Part shown: piece by piece, positions 1-5,302 of the stretch
Numbering within the stretch: the first letter of the stretch is position 1
How the letters are laid out: every line of letters starts with the position of its first letter
Assembly: GCA_023433965.1 (NCBI GenBank)
Contig: JAEYTQ010000633.1
Coordinates: forward strand, 1-5,302
Direction: 5' to 3'
Length of the DNA: 5,302 bases
Origin: Pseudomonadota bacterium
GTDB lineage: Bacteria; Pseudomonadota; Alphaproteobacteria; Rhizobiales; Xanthobacteraceae
Made by a program: the position numbers and the translations under genes
Notes under the pieces: generated by a model
Told to the model about the DNA's origin: nothing
The model's database searches: none
The model's input: the letters and a program-made list of their open reading frames with translations, nothing else

Positions 1-2573
<2,573 letters not shown>

Positions 2574-2623
2574 TCTCTAGCGGCGGCAAAGCTTCCGCTA
2601 AGTGATTGGCGATGAAGCCACAA

Positions 2624-2646
2624 TGGCCGGAGGAACTGTCCGGCCA
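2624..2646 (+). terminator. Possible weak terminator or 3' stem-loop after carB
   Basis: A perfect 8-bp, GC-rich inverted repeat (tggccgga at 2624-2631, tccggcca at 2639-2646) encloses a 7-nt loop, 50 nt after the carB stop. It is followed by a GT-rich stretch (2647-2660) rather than a clean T run, so it is not a canonical Rho-independent terminator. It could be an inefficient terminator, a 3'-end protecting stem, or part of the greA leader. A smaller 6-bp stem (tagcgg 2578-2583, ccgcta 2595-2600) lies just after the stop codon, also without a T tract. Confidence 0.3.
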
Positions 2647-2659
2647 GGTGGTTGTTCTG

Positions 2660-2762
2660 TTCCGGCGCCAAGCCCATATCTGTCAAAGTTCCGGCCGCCC
2701 CCGGATCGGGCGCCGGAAGCACCAACGAATCAAGGTTGGTCGCCCCTCCGTGGTCCGGGGCG
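2660..2762 (+). promoter_or_regulatory. Structured leader region upstream of greA
   Basis: This stretch holds overlapping inverted repeats. Arm A, ttccggcgcc (2660-2669), is perfectly complementary over 10 bp to arm C, ggcgccggaa (2709-2718). Arm B (2689-2700, also starting ttccggc) can instead pair with arm C: 7 bp, a one-base bulge at 2696, then gccc/gggc around the loop 2701-2707. A-C and B-C exclude each other. Two further stems follow: accaac 2721-2726 with gttggt 2735-2740, and cgcccc 2741-2746 with ggggcg 2757-2762, the last ending 24 nt before the greA start. No T tract follows any stem. The pairing is read directly from the sequence; a regulatory role is inferred. No convincing -35/-10 pair could be placed here. 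Confidence 0.35.
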
Positions 2763-2786
2763 CACGATCGAAGGACGAGAGAGACG

Positions 2787-3260
2787 ATGGAAAAGGTTCC
2801 GATGACCCAGGCCGGCTTTGTCGCGCTCGGGGAAGAATTGAAGCAGCGCCAGTCCGTGGATCGTCCGCGGATCATCGAGCATATCGCGGAGGCGCGCTCG
2901 CACGGAGACCTGTCGGAAAACGCGGAATATCATGCCGCCAAGGAAGAGCAGTCCCACAATGAGGGCCGCATCGCCGAGCTCGAGGACAAGCTCGCGCGGG
3001 CCGACATCATCGACATCTCCAAGCTTTCCGGCGACACCATCAAGTTCGGCGCCACCGTGACGCTCGTGGACGAGGACACCGAGAAGAAGACGGTGTGGCA
3101 GATCGTCGGCGAGGTCGAGGCGGACGCCAAGAAGGGCCGCATCTCGATCACCTCGCCGCTCGCCCGCGCGCTGATCGGCAAGAAGAAGGGATCGACCGTC
3201 GAGGTCAACGCTCCCGGCGGCGCCAAGGCGTATGAGATCACCAAGGTGGAGTGGCGGTGA
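2787..3260 (+). CDS. greA: Transcription elongation factor GreA
   Basis: GreA enters the secondary channel of RNA polymerase and stimulates cleavage of backtracked RNA, rescuing stalled complexes. The 157-residue product matches the usual length (158 in E. coli) and aligns end to end. The N-terminal coiled coil (about 1-75) carries the tip motif [17 protein letters not shown] with D41 and E44, the acidic pair that helps hold the catalytic Mg2+. The C-terminal FKBP-like domain (about 80-157) contains [30 protein letters not shown] and [14 protein letters not shown]. The ATG at 2787 is chosen because MEKVPMTQ matches the E. coli start MQAIPMT and a purine-rich AAGGA (2771-2775) with GAGAG just after it precedes it. 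An open frame continues upstream to 2652, but those 45 residues are not GreA-like. It lies 213 bp after carB, a common proteobacterial neighbour, and ends in a strong terminator. Confidence 0.98.
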   Translation: MEKVPMTQAGFVALGEELKQRQSVDRPRIIEHIAEARSHGDLSENAEYHAAKEEQSHNEGRIAELEDKLARADIIDISKLSGDTIKFGATVTLVDEDTEKKTVWQIVGEVEADAKKGRISITSPLARALIGKKKGSTVEVNAPGGAKAYEITKVEWR

Positions 3261-3285
3261 GGATTAGCTGCTGCGCTGACGTTTG

Positions 3286-3314
3286 AAAAAGGCCGCGCAA
3301 TGCGCGGCCTTTTT
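3286..3314 (+). terminator. Rho-independent terminator of greA, probably bidirectional
   Basis: An 8-bp GC stem (ggccgcgc 3291-3298, gcgcggcc 3302-3309) with a 3-nt loop is followed by five T and preceded by five A, which can extend the stem to 13 bp. It starts 26 nt after the greA stop. Because of the A/T symmetry, the minus-strand transcript also sees a stem followed by five U, so it can also stop transcription from the convergent Lrp-type gene, whose stop codon lies about 150 nt away. Confidence 0.93.
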
Positions 3315-3356
3315 GTTGGGGCGCGATGCCTGACCGGCGAAGCGCTCCCACTCACC

Positions 3357-3423
3357 GCGCGACTTGCATGCGGGTCGCGCATCCTTCGAGGCTCCCATCG
3401 AGCGCCTTGCGCCCGATGCCTCG
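3357..3423. repeat. Two adjacent stem-loops; likely worn dispersed palindromic repeat
   Basis: The first stem is a perfect 7 bp (gcgcgac 3357-3363, gtcgcgc 3374-3380) around a 10-nt loop. The second (3387-3423) is cgagg/cctcg (3387-3391, 3419-3423), a 4-nt bulge (3392-3395), catcg/cgatg (3396-3400, 3414-3418), one mismatch, then gcgc/gcgc around the loop ctt (3406-3408). The surrounding text, with atccttcgag (3381-3390) and acctcagg (3425-3432), resembles a palindromic element I recall as frequent in Bradyrhizobium intergenic regions. That is recall, not a search. This makes up most of the 148-bp non-coding gap 3315-3462 between the greA terminator and the Lrp-type stop codon; I see no gene in it. 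Confidence 0.4.
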
Positions 3424-3462
3424 CACCTCAGGTTGACGGAATTGGCAGGCCGCTTGGCGCGG

Positions 3463-3942
3463 CTATCTCCGCCCCTTTACCTCCAACGGCACGGCCGCCT
3501 CGTATTTCGAATTGTGCAGCACGAGCGAGGTGCGCACGTTGCGCACGTGGGGCGCAGCGGTGAGATGCGTGACGAAATCCTGGAAGGTCGCCATATCAGG
3601 GGCGACGCATTTGAGGATGAAATCGACCTCGCCCGACAGCATCCAGCATTCGCGCACCAGGGGCTCGGCTCGGACGAAATCCTCGAAGGCGCGCAGATCC
3701 GCCTCGGCCTGGCTGGACAGGTGCACGGCGGCGAACACGGTGACGTCGAAACCAAGCTTGCGGGCATCCAGGAGGCCCCGATAGCCCTGGACGAAGCCTT
3801 CCTCCTCCAGCGCCCGGACGCGGCGCAGGCACGGCGGCGGCGAGATTCCGACGCGCTTGGCCAGTTCGACATTGGTGATTCGGCCGTCGGCTTGGATCTC
3901 GGTGAGAATCTTCAGGTCGATTTCGTCTAGGTTCCGCGACAC
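3463..3942 (-). CDS. Lrp/AsnC-family transcriptional regulator
   Basis: This is a 159-residue DNA-binding regulator of the feast/famine type, which usually forms dimers to octamers and senses an amino acid or related small molecule. From the GTG at 3942, residues 5-54 form the winged HTH: LDEIDLKIL opens it, NVELAKRVGIS leads to the recognition helix PPPCLRRVRALEEEG (35-49). A linker leads to the RAM effector domain (about 65-150), with the family's GxxD turn as SGEVDF (G104, D107) and a final strand near VRTSLVLHNSKYE. The start is chosen because VSRNLDEIDL is where the family begins and an AGGAG stands 10 nt before it. The frame stays open to an ATG at 4107, but that 55-residue extension looks unlike any Lrp protein. 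It is divergent from trxB across 266 bp and convergent with greA. The effector cannot be told from sequence. The family is certain; autoregulation is inferred from the dyads upstream. Confidence 0.93.
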   Translation of the reverse strand: MSRNLDEIDLKILTEIQADGRITNVELAKRVGISPPPCLRRVRALEEEGFVQGYRGLLDARKLGFDVTVFAAVHLSSQAEADLRAFEDFVRAEPLVRECWMLSGEVDFILKCVAPDMATFQDFVTHLTAAPHVRNVRTSLVLHNSKYEAAVPLEVKGRR

Positions 3943-3952
3943 GTGATTGGAA

Positions 3953-3957
3953 CTCCT
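3953..3957 (-). promoter_or_regulatory. Ribosome binding site of the Lrp-type gene
   Basis: The minus strand reads AGGAG here, 10 nt before the GTG at 3942-3940. This decides for the GTG start over the ATG at 4107, which would add 55 residues foreign to the family. Confidence 0.7.
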
Positions 3958-4017
3958 GGCCTTTGCGGCGGTATTGGGTGATTTGTCGAAATCCTCATAG
4001 CCCAGTCCGTGGTCGCA

Positions 4018-4034
4018 GCGCAATTTTATTGCGC
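4018..4034. promoter_or_regulatory. Perfect dyad, candidate Lrp-type operator
   Basis: A 17-bp perfect dyad: gcgcaat (4018-4024), ttt, attgcgc (4028-4034). An A/T-rich centre flanked by a symmetric half-site of this size is typical of Lrp/AsnC-family operators. On the minus strand the centre reads TAAAAT (4028-4023), a 5/6 match to a -10 box for the Lrp-type gene, so binding there could cause autorepression. No good -35 is seen for it. The dyad is seen directly; the binder and promoter role are inferred. Confidence 0.5.
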
Positions 4035-4085
4035 GCGCAGCGCGATCGACTTTTGTTCCCTGTTGGAAAAATCCGCCGAGAGGGA

Positions 4086-4100
4086 ATGCAATTCTTGCAT
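4086..4100. promoter_or_regulatory. Second perfect dyad upstream of trxB, candidate operator
   Basis: A 15-bp perfect dyad: atgcaa (4086-4091), ttc, ttgcat (4095-4100). It shares the inverted GCAA/TTGC core with the dyad at 4018-4034, but the core gap is 3 nt here and 5 nt there. The two centres are 67 bp apart. It overlaps the best -35 candidate of trxB, so a bound protein could affect that promoter. Confidence 0.42.
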
Positions 4101-4122
4101 AGCTCACCAGAAGGCTTAGATT
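4095..4122 (+). promoter_or_regulatory. Tentative sigma-70-type promoter of trxB
   Basis: TTGCAT (4095-4100), 16 nt, then TAGATT (4117-4122) gives a partial -35/-10 match (TTG core, 4/6 at -10). TATATT (4129-4134) is a better -10 alone but has no -35 at the right distance. A start near 4129 would give a leader of roughly 80 nt, with a short stem gcctc/gaggc (4140-4144, 4148-4152). Weak evidence. Confidence 0.3.
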
Positions 4123-4208
4123 AGCTCTTATATTTCAGCGCCTCCGCGAGGCCTCCCGGCACGTTCCGCGCCCGCGCTGCAAATCCCCCGTGAAAGGCGT
4201 CCATCGAA

Positions 4209-5174
4209 ATGTCCGCTCCTGTTCATGCAAAGGTCGTCATCATCGGCTCCGGCCCCGCCGGCTACACGGCGGCGATCTACGCCGCCCGCGCGATGCTCGA
4301 GCCGATCCTGATCCAGGGCATCCAGCCGGGCGGCCAGCTGACCATCACCACCGACGTCGAGAACTATCCGGGCTTCGCCGACGTGATCCAGGGTCCCTGG
4401 TTGATGGAGCAGATGGAGAAGCAGGCCGTCCATGTCGGCACCAGGATCGTCACCGACCTGGTCACCAAGCTCGACGCGTCGCAGCGGCCCTTCCGCCTCA
4501 CCTGCGACTCCGGCGACGTCTATCTCGCCGATGCCGTCATCCTCGCCACCGGCGCGCAGGCGCGCTGGCTCGGGCTGCCGTCCGAAGCCAAGTTTCAGGG
4601 CGGCGGCGTGTCGGCCTGCGCCACCTGCGACGGCTTCTTCTACCGCGGCAAGGACGTCATCGTGGTCGGCGGCGGCAATACCGCGGTCGAGGAAGCCCTG
4701 TACCTCACCAACCACGCAGCGCAGGTCACCATCGTGCATCGGCGTGATCACTTCCGCGCCGAGCGCATCCTGCAGGAGCGCCTGTTCAAGCACCCGAAGA
4801 TCAAGGTGATCTGGGACTCCGCCGTAGACGAGATCTGCGGCACCGAGAGCCCGAACAAGGTCACCCATGTCCGGCTCAAGAACGTCAAGACCGGCGCGCT
4901 GACGGACGTCAAGGCCGACGGCGTCTTCATCGCGATCGGCCACGCGCCGGCGACCGAGCTCGTCAAAGACCAGGTCAAGCTCAAACCCTCGGGCTATGTC
5001 GAGGTCGCACCCAACTCGACCGCAACCTCGGTGCCCGGCCTGTTCGCCGCCGGCGACGTCGCCGACGAAACCTATCGCCAGGCCGTGACGGCCGCCGGCC
5101 TCGGCTGCATGGCCGCACTCGAAGCCGAACGTTTCTTGGCCCTTCGCGCCAGCGAGCGCGCGGCAGCGGAATAG
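4209..5174 (+). CDS. trxB: Thioredoxin-disulfide reductase
   Basis: TrxB passes electrons from NADPH through FAD and a redox disulfide to thioredoxin, keeping cytoplasmic thiols reduced. The 321-residue product equals the E. coli length. The N-terminal FAD fold has GSGPAG (13-18) and the conserved PGGQLTITTDVENYPGF (40-56). The inserted NADPH domain (about 118-245) contains the redox pair C137 and C140 in SACATCDGFF, the dinucleotide motif GGGNTAVEEA (154-163), and HRRDHFRAE (177-185), whose arginines bind the NADPH 2'-phosphate. The C-terminal FAD motif is AAGDVADETYRQAVTAAGLG (280-299). The ATG at 4209 has AAAGG (4193-4197) 11 nt before it. It is divergent from the Lrp-type gene, and a LysR-type gene begins 4 nt after its TAG stop, suggesting co-transcription. 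The motif set is complete and I see no anomaly. Confidence 0.98.
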   Translation: MSAPVHAKVVIIGSGPAGYTAAIYAARAMLEPILIQGIQPGGQLTITTDVENYPGFADVIQGPWLMEQMEKQAVHVGTRIVTDLVTKLDASQRPFRLTCDSGDVYLADAVILATGAQARWLGLPSEAKFQGGGVSACATCDGFFYRGKDVIVVGGGNTAVEEALYLTNHAAQVTIVHRRDHFRAERILQERLFKHPKIKVIWDSAVDEICGTESPNKVTHVRLKNVKTGALTDVKADGVFIAIGHAPATELVKDQVKLKPSGYVEVAPNSTATSVPGLFAAGDVADETYRQAVTAAGLGCMAALEAERFLALRASERAAAE

Positions 5175-5178
5175 AATC

Positions 5179-5302
5179 ATGCCTCGAACACGCGACGGAT
5201 TTACGGATATGGACTGGGACAAGCTGAAGGTGTTTCACGCAGCGGCGGAAGCGGGCAGCTTCACGCATGCGGGCGAGCAGCTCGGCCTGTCGCAATCGGC
5301 GG
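5179..5302 (+). CDS. LysR-family transcriptional regulator, 3'-truncated
   Basis: Only the first 41 codons are in the window; the effector-binding domain lies beyond the right edge. From the ATG at 5179 a ten-residue lead precedes MDWDKLKVFHAAAEAGSF, then THAGEQLGLSQSA, the start of the LysR winged HTH: the first helix around KLKVFHAAAEAGS, the second around HAGEQLGL, and SQSA opening the recognition helix. A second in-frame ATG at 5209 gives MDWDKLK, nearer the usual distance from start to HTH, so either may be the true start; neither has a strong Shine-Dalgarno (GCGGA at 5166-5170 precedes the first). The 4-nt gap after trxB suggests translational coupling, favouring 5179. LysR regulators often sit divergent from their targets; here it is co-directional, so its target cannot be inferred from position. 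Confidence 0.85.
   Translation, partial: MPRTRDGFTDMDWDKLKVFHAAAEAGSFTHAGEQLGLSQSA

Noticed and set aside
2652..2680. Possible greA promoter, TTGTTC (2652-2657) with CATATC (2675-2680).
   Set aside because: Only about half the bases match at each box, not distinguishable from chance in a 213-bp region.
2652..2786. Upstream extension of the greA frame by 45 residues.
   Set aside because: GreA proteins start at the equivalent of MEKVPMT; the extension translates a hairpin-rich leader and is not family-like.
3364..3930. 188-codon plus-strand frame opposite the Lrp-type gene.
   Set aside because: It mirrors the regulator's codons and lacks domain features; the minus-strand Lrp/AsnC domains are clear.
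4051..4070. Imperfect dyad ttttgttcc/ggaaaa between the two operator candidates.
   Set aside because: The core match is only 4 bp (ttcc/ggaa) plus broken A/T flanks; too weak to count as a third site.
3943..4107. N-terminal extension of the Lrp-type protein to an ATG at 4107 (55 extra residues).
   Set aside because: The extension has no Lrp-like features, would make the protein far longer than the family, and covers both the AGGAG site before the GTG and the 4018-4034 and 4086-4100 dyads.
4128..5222. 364-codon minus-strand frame opposite trxB.
   Set aside because: Antisense shadow with low-complexity G/A/D/R composition and no recognisable domain; trxB motifs are complete on the other strand.

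Overview
The window is high-GC DNA that reads like an alphaproteobacterial chromosome, most likely Bradyrhizobium or a close relative (Nitrobacteraceae). This rests on the protein sequences of CarB, GreA, the Lrp-type regulator and the LysR-type regulator as I remember these families; no database search was possible. It is dense housekeeping DNA. I see no phage, insertion sequence, tRNA, rRNA, CRISPR array or unknown multigene system.

Layout: (1) 1-2573 (+) is the C-terminal three quarters of carB, the large subunit of carbamoyl-phosphate synthetase, cut by the left edge. (2) 2574-2786 is a 213-bp intergenic region with several inverted repeats, including two mutually exclusive stem-loops. 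(3) 2787-3260 (+) is greA, the transcript-cleavage factor, followed by a strong, symmetrical Rho-independent terminator (3286-3314). (4) 3315-3462 is non-coding and holds two adjacent stem-loops that look like a worn dispersed palindromic repeat. (5) 3463-3942 (-) is an Lrp/AsnC-family regulator with a GTG start, convergent with greA. (6) 3943-4208 is the divergent control region between the regulator and trxB; it carries two compact perfect dyads that are the best operator candidates here. (7) 4209-5174 (+) is a complete trxB, thioredoxin reductase. (8) 5179-5302 (+) is the N-terminus of a LysR-family regulator, 4 nt after trxB and cut by the right edge.

How the genes relate: carB and greA are commonly neighbours in proteobacteria, but the structured gap suggests greA has its own leader or promoter. 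The greA terminator can serve both convergent genes. The Lrp-type gene and trxB share one divergent control region, so the regulator may control itself and trxB; that is inferred from geometry and the dyads. trxB and the LysR-type gene are tightly spaced and probably co-transcribed. The observations most worth following are the paired dyads upstream of trxB, the competing hairpins before greA, and the repeat-like element between greA and the Lrp-type gene.
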